Part shown: in pieces, positions 63,665-64,000 of the stretch
Numbering within the stretch: the stretch's first letter is position 1
How the letters are laid out: each line of letters opens with the position of its first letter
From: Chitinophagaceae bacterium
GTDB taxonomy: Bacteria > Bacteroidota > Bacteroidia > Chitinophagales > Chitinophagaceae
Length of the DNA: 64,000 bases
NCBI GenBank assembly: GCA_016720775.1
Contig: JADKJX010000001.1
Location: forward strand, 1,224,501 to 1,288,500
Reading direction: 5' to 3'
Notes under the pieces: model-generated
The model's input: only the letters and a program-made list of their open reading frames with translations
Database searches by the model: none
What the model was told of the DNA's origin: nothing
Translations under genes and position numbers: made by a program

Positions 63665-64000
63665 ATGGAAATAAAAGTAGCCATATTTGAGGATAACAAA
63701 TTGGTAAGGGATGCCCTGGAAGCCATCCTGAATGGCACACCCGGCTATATATGTTGTGGTATTTCTGCCGATGGTAATCATTGGGAAGAAGATATTAAAA
63801 GAAGCAGGCCCGATGTGATTTTAATGGATATTGAAATGCCTGGGCTCAGTGGTGTTGAAGTTACGCAGCACATCAACGATGTATTTCCCGGAATAAAAAT
63901 TCTTATCCAGACTGTTTTTAATGACAGTGAAAAAATATTCCAGGCTTTATGTGCAGGGGCTTCGGGCTATATTCTAAAAAATGATCCCCCGCATAAATAC
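63665..64000 (+). CDS. response regulator receiver protein (NarL/LuxR type), 5' part
   Basis: 112 residues to the window edge, with no stop. The receiver domain has the acidic pair Glu9-Asp10 (AIFEDNKL), the phospho-acceptor Asp55 in VILMDIEMPG, the switch threonine in ILIQTVFND and the lysine of ASGYILKND. A C-terminal LuxR-type helix-turn-helix is expected outside the window. It lies 48 bp after the histidine kinase and is its likely partner. The ATG at 63665 gives MEIKVAIFED. Confidence 0.9.
   Translation, partial: MEIKVAIFEDNKLVRDALEAILNGTPGYICCGISADGNHWEEDIKRSRPDVILMDIEMPGLSGVEVTQHINDVFPGIKILIQTVFNDSEKIFQALCAGASGYILKNDPPHKY

Overview
The window looks like a chromosomal segment of a Bacteroidota bacterium, most likely family Chitinophagaceae. 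The evidence is the SusC/SusD transport pair, type IX secretion (T9SS) C-terminal sorting domains, PorP/SprF and gliding-type C-terminal domains, Bacteroidetes-type promoters (TTG, about 19 bp, TAnnTTTG), A-rich leaders without strong Shine-Dalgarno sites, and a fused alpha/beta 2-oxoacid dehydrogenase E1. I see no phage, insertion sequence, CRISPR array, tRNA or rRNA.

Layout. 1-7254 is housekeeping: the 3' end of nuoN, an FtsX/MacB-type permease, a TonB energising cluster (ExbB, ExbD, ExbD, TonB, then a third ExbD behind a terminator) and mnmE. 7337-25155 is an alpha-glucan (starch/maltodextrin) utilisation locus: a GH13 lipoprotein, an MFS sugar transporter, a periplasmic GH13, a 1645-residue T9SS-secreted GH13 carrying eight Ig-like repeats, a NUDIX-type regulator, and SusC, SusD, SusE and SusF homologues. 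25236-27108 (minus) holds a protein of unknown function, a Smr-domain protein and a CvfB-like RNA-binding protein. 27167-33883 (minus) is a galactan utilisation operon: LacI regulator, GH53 lipoprotein, GH2-GH53 fusion and galactokinase. 34082-42222 carries a DEAD-box helicase, recG, and a T9SS type-B cargo with its PorP/SprF-like partner. 42289-64000 is mostly housekeeping and envelope genes: a coiled-coil protein, a GlcD-like oxidase, a LOG protein, a Na+/solute symporter, an O-methyltransferase, a LysM glucosaminidase, hpt, a VWA protein, dnaJ, grpE, an RlmI-like methyltransferase, an orphan T9SS sorting domain, a peroxiredoxin, an aquaporin, two DUF1573 proteins, fused E1, a PhzF protein and a TPR histidine kinase with the start of its response regulator.

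How the genes work together. In the starch locus the secreted amylase would cut polysaccharide outside, SusD/E/F would bind it and SusC import it using energy from a TonB-ExbB-ExbD system such as the one at 2209-5833. The GH13 enzymes would then trim it and the MFS protein carry sugar to the cytoplasm. Four copies of a 17-bp palindrome (TGTGTA-N5-TACACA) lie in front of the MFS gene, the large amylase and susC, and suggest one regulon. In the galactan locus a CG-centred LacI-type palindrome covers the 5' end of the lacI gene, which appears to head the whole operon.

Sequence quality. Four conserved genes are broken by one-base shifts (NUDIX regulator, susF, recG, and the histidine kinase twice), and recG also lacks a normal start codon. 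Four of the five shifts look like single-base deletions. Assembly error is the simplest explanation, so these genes are annotated as single reading units with the break noted.
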